Shown here piece by piece: positions 8,158 to 17,911 of a DNA stretch of 64,000 nt. Each line of letters starts with the position of its first letter. The first letter of the stretch is position 1. This DNA is from Terrimesophilobacter sp963702165. GTDB taxonomy: Bacteria; Actinomycetota; Actinomycetes; Actinomycetales; Microbacteriaceae. The translations under genes and the position numbers were made by a program. A model generated the notes under the pieces. That model was not told where the DNA came from. It did not search any database and worked only from the letters and a program-made list of their open reading frames with translations. The stretch spans positions 310,001-374,000 of the forward strand of contig OY969722.1 of assembly GCA_963702165.1 (NCBI GenBank). The letters run 5' to 3'.

Positions 8158-9366
8158 ATGCACGACAGCCCGACCACCGATGTCAGAGCGCTGAACGCTG
8201 AAGCACGAGGCCTGAGGATCATCGGCCACACCGACCTGAACGGGTCGGGCGATGCGATGCACGTCAATTTCCACGACAAGTACGCGTATGTCGGGCACAT
8301 GGGCGACGGGAAGATCGGCACCTCGGTTGTCGACATTTCGGACCCCACCAACCCCACTGTCGTTCACCAGATGGAGAAGCCCGACGGCGTCCGCACCCAC
8401 AAGGTGCAGATACTGGGCGACATCCTGCTGGTCAATCAGGAGATCTACCCCAACGCGCAGCCCGATCCAGCGCTGCCAACCGGATTCAAGGTGTTCTCAC
8501 TCGAGGATCCAGCCCGCCCGCGTGAACTGGCGTACTACCACATGCCTGGTCACGGCGTGCACCGGTTCAAGTACATCGAAGAGCCCTACGTCTACATGAG
8601 CGGAAGCGATCTGGGCTTCGATCGCCAGATATTCATGATCTTCGATCTCAGCGACCCCGCGAACCCCGTCGAGGTGTCCAGGTGGTGGCTCCCTGGCATG
8701 AATCATGGTGCGGGCGAGGAGTCGCGCTGGAACCCTGGCCGCGACGTCTGGCACCACCACGCGAATATCGTGGGGGACCGCGCCTACTGCTCGTGGTGGG
8801 ATGGCGGCGTCGTCATCCTCGACATCTCCGACAAGAGCGCCCCGAAGCTCGTCAAGCACATCATCCTGGACGACCTCGCGAGCCCACCCCAAGTGTCGGG
8901 CTCGGTGCACTCGGTGCTGCCCATCCCGGAGCGGAATCTCCTCATCGTCACCGAGGAGGAGATCGTCGACGACCTCGCAACCCAGAAGAAGTACGTGAGG
9001 GTGTTCGACATCTCCGATGAACTGCGTCCCCGGCAGATCTCGATCCTGCCCGAGCCGCAGGGCGACTTCCACACTCGCGGTGGGCGCTTCGGCCCGCACA
9101 ACCTGCACGAGATGCGCGCAGGCACCTACCAGAGCACGGACGAGGTGTTCGTGACCTATTTCAGCGCGGGCGTGCGGGTCTACGACCTCAGCGATCCCTT
9201 CAGCCCCCGCGAACTGGCCTACCACGTCCCGCCATCGCCAGATGGAAAGCGTGCCATCCAGATGAACGACCTCATCGTGAACTCGGACGGCCTCATCTAC
9301 GCCACCGACCGGCACGACGGCGGCCTGTACATCTTCGAGCGCACCGAGGACTGGGGCGTGCGCTGA
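8158..9366 (+). CDS. LVIVD-repeat beta-propeller protein
   Basis: 402 residues from ATG with AAGGAGA upstream. It consists of repeated units of the type YAYVGHM...SVVDISDPTNP, VYMSGS...MIFDLSDPANPVEV, AYCSWWDGGVVILDISDKSAPKLV and VYDLSDPFSPRELAYH, the mark of LVIVD/choice-of-anchor-type propellers. There is no signal peptide, so it should be cytoplasmic, although many relatives are exported. Several His-rich loops (WHHHAN, HNLHEM) suggest metal binding as in selenium-binding-protein-like enzymes. Its catalytic role in the cluster is unknown; an oxidase or lactonase role is possible but unproven. Confidence 0.75.
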   Translation: MHDSPTTDVRALNAEARGLRIIGHTDLNGSGDAMHVNFHDKYAYVGHMGDGKIGTSVVDISDPTNPTVVHQMEKPDGVRTHKVQILGDILLVNQEIYPNAQPDPALPTGFKVFSLEDPARPRELAYYHMPGHGVHRFKYIEEPYVYMSGSDLGFDRQIFMIFDLSDPANPVEVSRWWLPGMNHGAGEESRWNPGRDVWHHHANIVGDRAYCSWWDGGVVILDISDKSAPKLVKHIILDDLASPPQVSGSVHSVLPIPERNLLIVTEEEIVDDLATQKKYVRVFDISDELRPRQISILPEPQGDFHTRGGRFGPHNLHEMRAGTYQSTDEVFVTYFSAGVRVYDLSDPFSPRELAYHVPPSPDGKRAIQMNDLIVNSDGLIYATDRHDGGLYIFERTEDWGVR

Positions 9367-9398
9367 GGCGACTCAGCGCTGAGCAAGGAGCGAAAGAA

Positions 9399-10178
9399 AT
9401 GCGCAGGATCGTCGACCTGTCGGTGCCGTTGAAGTCGGGAATCGCCTCCGACCCGCCGGGGATGGAACCCAAGATCAACTACATCGACCACACCCAGTCC
9501 CGTGACGCGATGTTGAGCTACTTTCCGGGCGCCACGGCTGCCGACCTGCCGGACGGCGAGGCGTGGGCCGTGGAGCAGATCGACCTCTCCACCCACAACG
9601 GCACCCACCTCGACGCGCCTTACCACTACGCATCGACCATGAACGGTGGCGAGCGCGCAATGACCATCGATGAGGTGCCGCTCGACTGGTGCTTCCAGAA
9701 CGGCGTCAAGCTTGACTTTCGCGACGCCGCCGACGGTTACGTGCTCACGCCGGCTGACATCGACGCCGAACTCGCGCGCATCGGCTACGAGTTGCAGCCG
9801 CTGGACATCGTCATGGTGAACACGAGCGCAGGCGCCCGCTACGGCGAAGACGATTACGTGTCCCGCGGCTGTGGAGTGGGCCGTGAAGCGACGCTGCACC
9901 TGCTGCGCCAAGGCGTGCGCGTCACGGGAACCGACGCGTGGAGTTGGGATGCCCCGTTCAGCTACACCGCCAAGCGCTACGCGCAAGACGGCGATGCCGG
10001 CATCATCTGGGAAGGGCACCGAGCGGGCCGCGACATCGGCTACTGCCACATCGAGAAGCTGCACAACCTCGAAGCGGTGCCAGCGTTCGGCTTCCAGGTC
10101 TCGTGCTTCCCGGTGAAAATTCACCGCGCTTCGGCCGGCTGGACCCGCGCGGTCGCGATCTTCGAGGATGCGTCGTGA
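9399..10178 (+). CDS. Metal-dependent cyclase/hydrolase (kynurenine formamidase-like, PF04199)
   Basis: 259 residues from ATG with AAGGAGCG upstream. The family signature HNGTHLDAPYHY (about residue 67) supplies the His/Asp metal ligands, as in kynurenine formamidase and isatin hydrolase. RIVDLSVPLKSGI at the start and RGCGVGREATLHLLRQGVRVTGTDAWSWD further on are also typical. Members hydrolyse amide or lactam/lactone bonds. It overlaps the fumarylacetoacetase gene by 4 bp, so the two very likely act in sequence: ring or amide opening followed by C-C hydrolysis. Confidence 0.85.
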   Translation: MRRIVDLSVPLKSGIASDPPGMEPKINYIDHTQSRDAMLSYFPGATAADLPDGEAWAVEQIDLSTHNGTHLDAPYHYASTMNGGERAMTIDEVPLDWCFQNGVKLDFRDAADGYVLTPADIDAELARIGYELQPLDIVMVNTSAGARYGEDDYVSRGCGVGREATLHLLRQGVRVTGTDAWSWDAPFSYTAKRYAQDGDAGIIWEGHRAGRDIGYCHIEKLHNLEAVPAFGFQVSCFPVKIHRASAGWTRAVAIFEDAS

Positions 10179-11418
10179 GCGCCGCTCAACCGGGGAGCAT
10201 CGCGGATACCCACGGCACCAAGGGCTTCGGGCTGAACAACCTGCCCTACGGGTCGTTCGACCCGGGCACCGGTTTCCGTCCCGGCGTACGGATCGGCGAC
10301 TCGGTGATCGACCTGCCGGCCGCGCTCGCCGGACATCCCCGGGTATCGGACGCGCTGGTCGCTGCACTCGACACTCCGTCCCTCGATGGCCTCCTCGCTG
10401 CCGGCCACCTCGTGTGGGCCGAGCTGCGCGAGCTCCTGACGATCCTGCTCGGCGAGACTCCGGTCGACGACAGCCTCGAAAAGTCCGCGCACGCAATCGC
10501 GTCCGTGCGCATCGGCATGCCTTTCACGGTGTCCGACTACGTCGACTTCTACACCTCGGAGCAGCACGCCCTGAGGGTCGCCGAGATCTTCCAACCGGAT
10601 CGCCCCGAGTTGTCACGGGCCTGGAAACACCTGCCGATCGGCTATCACGGGCGCTCGGCAACCGTCGTGGTGTCCGACACCGATGTCGTCCGTCCGAAAG
10701 GGACTGCAGGCTCGATGGCTCTGCCGCCACGTTCGGGCCGACGCGGCAGCTGGACTTCGAGGCGGAGGTCGGCTTCGTCGCGGGGACAACGGATGCTGTA
10801 TCCGAGCTGTCGCTCGAAGATGCGAGCCGCCATATCTTCGGGGTCGTGCTGCTGAACGACTGGTCCGCCCGCGACATCCAGATGTTCGAGTCCGCGCCGC
10901 TCGGCCCGCACTTGGGCAAGTCCTTCGCCACGGCAATCAGCGCGTGGGTCGTGCCGATCGCGGCGCTCGAGAACGCCCGCGTCGAGCCGCCGACCCGAGA
11001 CACTCCGCTCGCGCCGTACCTGGATGACCACAGCATCCAGCCGTGGGGTTTCGACCTGCAGTTGGTGGTCGAGGTCAACGGGGAAGTCATCTCTCGACCG
11101 CCGTTCGCGACCCAATACTGGACGGCAGCGCAGATGCTGGCTCACATGACGGTGAACGGCGCCGTTCTCCGCTCCGGCGGGCTGTTCGGCTCCGGGACGG
11201 TGTCGGGCGCGCAGCGTGAAGAGCGAGGCTGTCTGCTGGAACTCACCTGGAACGGCACCGATCCCCTTCCCCTCGCAGGTGGCAGCACCCTCGGTTACCT
11301 CGCCGATGGGGACGAGGTGCGAATCACCGCCACCGCCCCCGGTGCCGGCGGCTCGAGGATCTCCTTGGGCGAGGTCACAGGGCGGATCAGCCCGGCGACA
11401 GTGCTGGCACCGGTCTAG
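10175..11418 (+). CDS. Fumarylacetoacetase (frameshifted in this sequence)
   Basis: About 414 residues once one frameshift is corrected. The first part is read from GTG 10175, the second in the next frame to 11418; one base is missing near 10726-10730. The N-terminal domain has GFGLNNLPYGSFDPG, the catalytic domain YHGRSATVV, QLDFEAEVGF, LLNDWSARDIQ, SFATAISAWVVP and GLFGSGTVSG, all landmarks of FAH. The enzyme splits fumarylacetoacetate or related acylpyruvates, using a divalent metal, and normally ends tyrosine degradation. No homogentisate dioxygenase is nearby, so a different acylpyruvate substrate is possible. Reading frame loss is probably a sequencing error. Confidence 0.85.
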
Positions 11419-11491
11419 CCGCTTCCGGGCATCCGCGAGCCGCCTCGGACGCCGCCGGGAGGGGCACAGCGCGCGGACGTAGACTTGAGAC

Positions 11492-12640
11492 GTGGCAGCA
11501 ATCAATCTGGGTATGCCCCGAGTCCCCGAAGTACTGGCCCCGAGGCGCAAGACGCGGCAGATTCGGGTCGGCAAGGTTCTCGTCGGAGGCGACGCTCCGG
11601 TGAGCGTGCAGTCGATGACCACGACGCAGACCACCAATATCAACGCGACGCTGCAGCAGATCGCCGAGCTCACCGCGACCGGATGCGACATCGTCCGGGT
11701 GGCAGTGCCGCACCAGGAGGACGCCGACGCGCTGAAGATCATCGCCGCGAAGAGCCAGATCCCGGTGATCGCCGACATCCACTTCCAGCCTCGCTACGTG
11801 TTCGCCGCGATCGACGCCGGCGTCGGCGCCGTGCGCGTCAACCCGGGCAACATCAAGAAGTTCGACGACCAGGTCGGCGCGATCGCGGCAGCCGCGAAAG
11901 CCGCCGGCGTCAGCATCCGGATCGGCGTGAACGCGGGTTCCCTCGAGCCGAGCCTGCTGCAGAAGCACGGCAAGGCAACCGCCGAGGCGCTCGTCGAGAG
12001 CGCCGTGTGGGAGGCGAGCCTGTTCGAGGAACACGACTTCCACGACTTCAAGATCTCGGTCAAGCACAACGACCCCATCGTCATGGTGAAGGCCTACCGG
12101 ATGCTCGCCGAGCAGGGCGACTGGCCACTGCACCTCGGTGTCACAGAAGCCGGGCCGGCGTTCCAGGGCACCATCAAGTCGGCGACAGCGTTCGGCATCC
12201 TGCTGTCAGAGGGCATCGGCGACACGATCAGGGTCTCGCTGTCCGCGCCCCCGGTCGAAGAGGTCAAGGTCGGACTGCAGATCCTGCAGTCGCTGAACCT
12301 GCGTGAGCGCAAGCTGGAGATCGTCTCGTGCCCGAGTTGCGGGCGTGCGCAGGTCGACGTCTACACGCTCGCCGACGAGGTGACGGAGGGGCTGCAGGGT
12401 ATGACGGTGCCGTTGCGCGTCGCCGTCATGGGCTGCGTCGTGAACGGTCCGGGTGAGGCGCGCGAAGCCGACCTGGGTGTCGCATCCGGAAACGGCAAGG
12501 GGCAGATCTTCGTCAAGGGCGAGGTCATCAAGACGGTGCCGGAGGCCGAGATCGTCGCGACCCTGCTCGAGGAGGCGCGCCGCATCGCATCCGAGATGCC
12601 GGATGCGCCGCTCGGCGAACCGGTCGTCACTACCAGCTAG
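11492..12640 (+). CDS. ispG: 4-hydroxy-3-methylbut-2-enyl diphosphate synthase (flavodoxin)
   Basis: 382 residues from GTG. This is the penultimate step of the MEP isoprenoid pathway, a [4Fe-4S] reductase acting on MEcPP. Landmarks are VSVQSMTTTQT, IPVIADIHFQPRYV, VRVNPGNIK and IRIGVNAGSLE in the barrel, and the cluster ligands in SCPSCGRAQVD plus GCVVNGPGEARE. Full length for the bacterial (two-domain) form. In actinobacteria it commonly sits close to proS, as here. It converges on the 2H phosphoesterase gene with a 4-bp overlap. Confidence 0.97.
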   Translation: MAAINLGMPRVPEVLAPRRKTRQIRVGKVLVGGDAPVSVQSMTTTQTTNINATLQQIAELTATGCDIVRVAVPHQEDADALKIIAAKSQIPVIADIHFQPRYVFAAIDAGVGAVRVNPGNIKKFDDQVGAIAAAAKAAGVSIRIGVNAGSLEPSLLQKHGKATAEALVESAVWEASLFEEHDFHDFKISVKHNDPIVMVKAYRMLAEQGDWPLHLGVTEAGPAFQGTIKSATAFGILLSEGIGDTIRVSLSAPPVEEVKVGLQILQSLNLRERKLEIVSCPSCGRAQVDVYTLADEVTEGLQGMTVPLRVAVMGCVVNGPGEAREADLGVASGNGKGQIFVKGEVIKTVPEAEIVATLLEEARRIASEMPDAPLGEPVVTTS

Positions 12641-13119
12641 CGGCCGCCGAGATCGACCGTTGCGCGCGTGACGCGCGGCGGATCCCCGTGCGGAGTCGCC
12701 ATGTCGACGAGCGCCAACTGGGGGAGCGTGTAGCGTTCGCCGTCGTTGACCCGCCCGTGCCGGGTCGCGGTGATGTGCGGACGGTAGCCGCGCCCGACGT
12801 GCGACAGCGTCTCGTGGTCGGCCAGGCAGCGTCTCAGTGTCACCAGCAGGTTGTCGTGCAGCTTCTGGATCCGCCCGTCGTCGGTCACGAGCGAGACCAG
12901 CACGTCCTTGCGGTGGCCGAACCAGTCATCCGGACCCACCGTGATCCGCAGCGGCTCACGAGCCCGGGCCACCGCGGTCATGGCGTCGCGCAGCTGCTCC
13001 GCAGTGCACCGGGTGCGGAACGGCGGCACCACCGTCACGTGCAGCGGCCAGTCGGCGGTGACGAAGCCATCGCCGACGTTCAGCGGCTCAATCGGCAGGA
13101 TGATCACGAAGCGGCCCAC
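12637..13119 (-). CDS. 2'-5' RNA ligase / 2H phosphoesterase family protein
   Basis: 160 residues from GTG. Two HxTx-type motifs, HVTV near residue 27 and HITA near residue 113, form the catalytic pair of the 2H superfamily, which acts on 2',3'-cyclic phosphates of RNA or small nucleotides. Last gene of the bkd-side operon, 12 bp after the PrmC-like gene. The physiological substrate cannot be told. Confidence 0.75.
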   Translation of the reverse strand: MGRFVIILPIEPLNVGDGFVTADWPLHVTVVPPFRTRCTAEQLRDAMTAVARAREPLRITVGPDDWFGHRKDVLVSLVTDDGRIQKLHDNLLVTLRRCLADHETLSHVGRGYRPHITATRHGRVNDGERYTLPQLALVDMATPHGDPPRVTRATVDLGGR

Positions 13120-13131
13120 GCCTGCCTCCCG

Positions 13132-13896
13132 TCAGTCGGTCGAGCCGATCACGACGGTGGAGTCCAACTCGTCGTCGTGCACAGTCCTCGGCGTGAGGCC
13201 GGCGGATGCCATCAGGGCGCTCAGCGTTGTCGCTTGAGTGCGGCCGGTCTCGATCAGCAGGGCACCGCCGGGTGCGAGCCAATCGGGTGCTGCGGCAATG
13301 ATGCGGCGTGCGACGTCGAGGCCGTCACCCCCGCCGTCGAGCGCGTGCACCGGCTCGTGGTTGCGCGCTTCGGGCGGCATGAACCGCAGTTCATCCGTCG
13401 GCACGTAGGGCGCGTTGGCTGCGATGACATCGATCTTGCCGCGCAGCGACGCGGGAAGCGGCTCGAACAGGTCGCCCGCGAACACGTGCTCTGCCCCGAG
13501 GTTTCGCCTGGCGCACGCCACCGCGTTGTCATCGATGTCGGTCGCAAAGACCTCAACCAGCGGCTCCGTCGCTGCGATGACCGCGCCGAGCGCGCCGCTG
13601 CCGCAGCACAGGTCAAGCACGATCGATCCGGCATCCGCGAGCGCGAAGGCCTCGCGAGCGAGCAGCTCGCTGCGGCGGCGCGGCACGAACACTCCGGATG
13701 CGACGTGCACGCGCTGCCCGACGAACTGTGCCCAGCCAACTACGTGCTCGAGGGGCTCTCCGTCGATTCGGCGGCCGACCAGCGTCTCGAACTCCTCGGC
13801 CGTGGCTGCCTCGTCGGCGAGGAGAGCCGCCTCGTCCTCGGCGAACACGCATCCGGCCGCGCGCAGGCGGGCGGTGAGGACTTCGAGTTCGGTCAC
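13132..13896 (-). CDS. Putative protein N5-glutamine methyltransferase (PrmC-like)
   Basis: About 254 residues. I chose the GTG that overlaps the E2 stop by 4 bp; the frame is open further upstream. A Rossmann methyltransferase with LDLCCGSGALG for SAM binding and, in place of the usual NPPY, NAPYVPT as the amide-recognition motif. A helical N-terminal domain resembles HemK/PrmC, which methylates the GGQ glutamine of release factors. Actinobacteria usually hold a second, canonical prmC next to prfA, so this is likely the paralogue of unknown target. Confidence 0.75.
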   Translation of the reverse strand: MTELEVLTARLRAAGCVFAEDEAALLADEAATAEEFETLVGRRIDGEPLEHVVGWAQFVGQRVHVASGVFVPRRRSELLAREAFALADAGSIVLDLCCGSGALGAVIAATEPLVEVFATDIDDNAVACARRNLGAEHVFAGDLFEPLPASLRGKIDVIAANAPYVPTDELRFMPPEARNHEPVHALDGGGDGLDVARRIIAAAPDWLAPGGALLIETGRTQATTLSALMASAGLTPRTVHDDELDSTVVIGSTD

Positions 13897-15156
13897 AGGC
13901 TCGGCAGTACGTTCAGCGGGTTTTCGATGCACCGCGCGACGAAGGTGATGAACTCACTCGGCACGTCGCCGTCACAGACCCGGTGGTCGAACACCATCGA
14001 GAGCACCATGACCTTGCGCACCGCGAGCGTGGCCGTCAACGACCCAGGGTCGGTCGATGATGCGTCCCATGCCGAGCATCGCGACCTCCGGCTGGTTGAT
14101 GATCGGCGCCGAGCCGTCGACGCCGAAGCCGCCGTAGTTGTTGAGCGTGAACGTGCCGCCGCGCAGCTGCTCGTTCGGGAAGCCGCCGGTGGCAGCGGTG
14201 TCGACGACCGAGGCGATCGCGTCGCGCAACTGCTGTGTGGTCATCGCGCCCGCACCGTGCACGACTGGCACCATGAGGCCACGCGGCGTCTGCGCGGCAA
14301 GGCCGAGGTTTATGTCGGAGTGCTGCACGATCTCGCCCGCGGCCATCGTCGACGGACGAGTTCAGGATCGGATGCTGCTTCAGCCCGGCGATCACGAAGC
14401 GCGCGACCAGAGAGAGCAGGCTCCAACGCTCGCCGGTGGTGCGCTGCAGCTGCTCCTTCGCTTCGAGCAGCGCCGTGGCGTCTACGTCGAGCCAGATGGT
14501 CGCCTCGGGCACCTCGCGCCGGGAGGCGCTCATTCGCTCGGCGATGACCTTGCGGACGCCGGTGAACGGAATGCGGACGTCGCCGTCTGCGGGCGACCCG
14601 CTCGTGCCCGTGAGCTGGGCGATGCGGGCTTCGACGTCGGCGCGCATGACAAGCGAGTCGGGGCCGGACCCGTGGATGCTGGTCGCGTCGATGCCGTGCT
14701 CACGCGCGATCTTGCGCACGAGCGGCGAGACGACGGGGGAGCGGCGGCCGTCCACCGGCAGCGCGGGGGTGGTGGCGACGGCGGTGCCGCGGCCGCGGAA
14801 CCGCCCGGTCGGCACCGCGCGGTTCGAGGTCTTCCGGGCGGTCGTCCCGTAGCCGATCAGCACCGCGCCGGAACCTTCGTCGCGCAGCGCCGTGCCGGGC
14901 ACGACATCGCCTCCGGCAGTCTCCTCGACGGTCAGCAGCGGCTGTCCCGCGTGCACGGTCTGCCCCGGCTCGGCGTGCAGCGTGCTCGACGACTCCCGCG
15001 AACGGGCTGGGCAGCTCGACGACCGACTTTCGCCGACTCGACTTCGACGACCGGCTGGTCGATCACGACCGTGTCGCCAGGGGAGACCAGCCAGCGCACG
15101 ATCTCGGCCTCTGTCAGGCCCTCACCGAGATCGGGCAGGATGAAATCGTGGCTCAC
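13893..15156 (-). CDS. bkdC: 2-oxo acid dehydrogenase E2 component (dihydrolipoamide acyltransferase), frameshifted
   Basis: About 420 residues from a GTG overlapping the E1-beta stop. Order: lipoyl domain (FILPDLGEGLTEAEIVRW, then VEVESAK with the lipoylated Lys), peripheral subunit-binding domain (SPLVRKIAREHGID), catalytic acyltransferase domain ending in FDHRVCDGD (HxxxDG motif). At least four single-base insertions break the frame: an extra A near 15025, an extra G near 14990, one near 14348 and one near 14035. The product would be the core of a branched-chain 2-oxo acid or pyruvate-type complex. No E3 is encoded here. The indels look like sequencing errors. Confidence 0.85.
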
Positions 15157-16149
15157 GGCAGCTCCCATTCCCAGGTTGCGAGGGCGTTCAAGATGCGCTC
15201 CGGCGGTCGGCAGGTAGTACTCCTCGAGCTTGGGGCTCGGGTACGGGATGTCGAAGCCGGTGATTCGCAGGATCGGTGCGGCCAGGTGGTAGAACTCCCG
15301 CTCGGTGACCCTCGCGGCGACCTCGGCACCGAAGCCTCCGAACTGTGCTGCCTCGTGGATGACCGCGGCCCGGGAGGTCTTGCGCACCGACGCGCCGACG
15401 GTCGCGTCGTCGAAAGGTGACAGGCTGCGCAGGTCGATGACTTCGATCGACAGCTCCTCTGCCTCCGCCAGCTCCGCGGTCTCCAGCGCGGTCGCCACCG
15501 TTGGTCCGTAGGCGATCAGCGTCACATCCGTGCCCTCCCGCACGACCTTCGCGGTGCCGATCGGCTCGGTTACGACCGGAAGCGCGACCTCCTGCTTCGA
15601 CCAGTAGCGGCTCTTCGGCTCCATGAAGATGACCGGGTCGTCGGAGCGGATCGCCTCGCGCATGATCGAGTAAGCGTCGGCCGGGTTCGACGGCATCACG
15701 ACCGTCAGCCCAGGCGTGTGGGTCCAGTACGCCTCCGACGAGTCGGAGTGGTGCTCGACGCCGCCGATGCCGCCGGATGCCGGGATCCGGATGACCATGG
15801 GAAGCGCCACGCGGCCCTTCGTGCGATTGTGCATCTTGGCGACATGGGAGACGATCTGCTCGAATGCCGGGTAGCTGAACGCGTCGAACTGCATCTCCAC
15901 GACCGGGCGCATGCCGTACATGGCCATGCCGATCGCGGTGCCGACGATCCCGGACTCGGCCAGCGGGGAGTCCCAGACGCGGTTCTCGCCGAACTCGGCC
16001 TGCAGCCCGTCGGTCACGCGGAAGACGCCGCCGAGCGGACCGACATCCTCGCCGTAGACGACGACGGTCGGGTCCTCGGCGATCGCGTCCCGCAGCGCGG
16101 CGTTCAGCGCCGCGGCCATCGTGACTGGCTTCGCCTCAGTGGTCGTCAT
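15153..16149 (-). CDS. bkdB: 2-oxo acid dehydrogenase E1 beta subunit (one frameshift near the 3' end)
   Basis: About 331 residues. VYGEDVGPLGGVFRVTDGL, DSPLAESGIVGTAIGMAMYG, RIPASGGIGGVEHHSDSSEAYWTHTPGLTVV and IEVIDLRSLSPFD are classic E1-beta segments that bind thiamine diphosphate together with E1-alpha. One extra base near 15199-15202 shifts the frame just before the end. Corrected, it finishes with a WEWELP-type tail and a TGA that overlaps the E2 GTG. It overlaps E1-alpha by 4 bp, so the three are translationally coupled. Confidence 0.9.
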
Positions 16150-17246
16150 CGGTTCCCCTCTGCCTTCAGGAACTCGCGCTGCTCGACCAGGGACGGCCGC
16201 TCGTTCACATACACGTGCCCGAACAGGTCCATCGGGTCGACCTGCAGCTCTGCGCTCATCGCCTCACGGGTCTCGGCGGCTTTTCGCTCGCCCTCAGCCG
16301 TGATCTCCTCCCGGTCGGTGTCGCTCAGGGCATCCTGCGAGACGAGGTAGCGCTCGAGCCGCTCGAGCGGGTCCTTGCCCTTCCACGCCGCGACATCGTC
16401 GGCGGTGCGGTAGCGGGTCGGGTCATCCGAGTTGGTGTGAGCCTCCACCCGGTAGGTGAGGCACTCGACGATGGTCGGGCCGTCGCCGCGACGTGCGCGC
16501 TCCATCGCGCGCGACATGACCGCGTAGACCGCGGCTGCGTCGTTGCCGTCGACGTAGTAGCCGGGGATGCCGTAGCCGATCGCCCGGTCGGCGAGGGTGC
16601 GAGCGCGCGTCTGCTTGGACAGCGGCACACTGATCGCGAACTGGTTGTTCTGCACCACGAACACGGTCGGCGCCTGCCAGACGCCGGCGAAGTTGAACGC
16701 CTCGTGAGTGTCGCCCTCGCTTGATGCGCCATCGCCGATGAACGTCACTGTCGCGATCTTCTCGCCGTTCAGCTTGGCCGCGGTCGCGTAGCCGACGGCG
16801 TGCAGTGCTTGCGTCGCGAGCGGTGTCGCCTGCACAGAGGTGCGGTGCTTCTTCGGGTCCCACCCGCTGTGCCAGTCGCCGCGGAAGCCCTGCAGCAGTT
16901 CGCCGGGGTCGATGCCTCTCGTCATGAGCGCGATCGAGTCGCGGTAAGTGGGGAACAGCCAGTCCTGCTCGGTCATCGCGAGGACGGTGCCGATCTCGCA
17001 CGCTTCCTGGCCGAGCGCCGACGGGTAGGTTGCCAGCCGGCCCTGGCGGGTGAGTGCAGTCACCTGGGTGTCCCACCGCCTGGCGATCGCCATCCGGCGG
17101 TACAGCTCCTTGAGCATCGCCAGGGGCGGAAGCTCGAACCCCTGCCTGGCGCTCGAGCGCACCGCGCGACCCTCGTCGTCGATCAGTCGCAGCGGCTCCG
17201 GGTCAGGCAGGCCGACGGTCGGTTTGGTCTCAACATTGAGGCTCAT
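16146..17246 (-). CDS. bkdA: 2-oxo acid dehydrogenase E1 alpha subunit
   Basis: 366 residues from the ATG of MSLNVETK; the frame continues upstream but without family sequence. The ThDP motif is GDGASSEGDTHEAFNFAG ending in VQNNQFAIS. SALGQEACEIGTVLA, TYRDSIALMTRG and ECLTYRVEAHTNSDDPTRYR are also typical. Most similar in style to the branched-chain keto acid (BkdA) subfamily, which decarboxylates the keto acids of Val, Leu and Ile. The upstream Lrp-type gene supports that over pyruvate dehydrogenase. Confidence 0.88.
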   Translation of the reverse strand: MSLNVETKPTVGLPDPEPLRLIDDEGRAVRSSARQGFELPPLAMLKELYRRMAIARRWDTQVTALTRQGRLATYPSALGQEACEIGTVLAMTEQDWLFPTYRDSIALMTRGIDPGELLQGFRGDWHSGWDPKKHRTSVQATPLATQALHAVGYATAAKLNGEKIATVTFIGDGASSEGDTHEAFNFAGVWQAPTVFVVQNNQFAISVPLSKQTRARTLADRAIGYGIPGYYVDGNDAAAVYAVMSRAMERARRGDGPTIVECLTYRVEAHTNSDDPTRYRTADDVAAWKGKDPLERLERYLVSQDALSDTDREEITAEGERKAAETREAMSAELQVDPMDLFGHVYVNERPSLVEQREFLKAEGNR

Positions 17247-17355
17247 ACCCCATATCGTGCGCCCGATTCTGGGGGCTGATCGGCAGTTTTCAGCGAATCC
17301 GAACGCTTGGCGCTCGCACACCCGAAGGCAGTGCCATTCGTCCGCGAAAGACGCG

Positions 17356-17835
17356 TCAGAGCTGCCAACTGTCCGTCGACTGCTCGGGTGGTGTGCCCGT
17401 CCGTTCCTCGAGGATGATGTACGACCGCGTCGACGCGACGCCCGCGATGTTCCGGATGCGACGCAGGATCGTCTCGGACAGCGCGTCGTGATCCGGGGCG
17501 CTCACGGTGAGCAGGATGTCGATGTCGCCGCTGAGCGCCTGCACGCGTTCCACGAACGGCAGGGAGGCGAGCTCCTCTGACACGCTCTGCCACGCGCTGT
17601 CGACCTTGACGATGACGATCGCGGTGAGCGGCAGGCCGAGGGCCTCGCGATCCACCGTCGCGGTGAAACCGGTGATCACCCCGTCGTCAATCAGTCGGGT
17701 GAGCCTGGTGTTGGCGGCGGTGCGCGAGATGTGCACGCGCTCGGCGAGCGAACGGATGGAGAGCCTCGCATCCTGACCGAGCTCGGCGATGATCCGCCTG
17801 TCGACCGAGTCGAGCGCGCGCTGCCGCTCCGCCAT
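17356..17835 (-). CDS. Lrp/AsnC-family regulator (BkdR-like)
   Basis: 159 residues from the ATG with GGAGGGGG upstream. N-terminal winged helix (DRRIIAELGQDARLSIRSLAERVHISRTAANTRL) and C-terminal RAM/ACT domain (VQALSGDIDILLTVSAPD) that binds amino acids and drives oligomerisation. Lies 110 bp upstream of and co-directional with the E1/E2 genes, the same layout as bkdR in other bacteria, so it probably activates them in response to branched-chain amino acids. The 110-bp gap shows no clear terminator. Confidence 0.85.
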   Translation of the reverse strand: MAERQRALDSVDRRIIAELGQDARLSIRSLAERVHISRTAANTRLTRLIDDGVITGFTATVDREALGLPLTAIVIVKVDSAWQSVSEELASLPFVERVQALSGDIDILLTVSAPDHDALSETILRRIRNIAGVASTRSYIILEERTGTPPEQSTDSWQL

Positions 17836-17911
17836 CGCTGCCCCCTCCAACCTCGCTAGGCACCAGCGTAGTCAGCGGGCGATGCCCGGCGCTTCAGTAG
17901 ACTCGACTGCT

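Noticed and set aside
12688..14547. A 619-codon open frame on the plus strand
   Set aside because: It lies opposite the 2H phosphoesterase, PrmC-like and E2 genes, has no family sequence, and long antisense frames are expected at this GC content.
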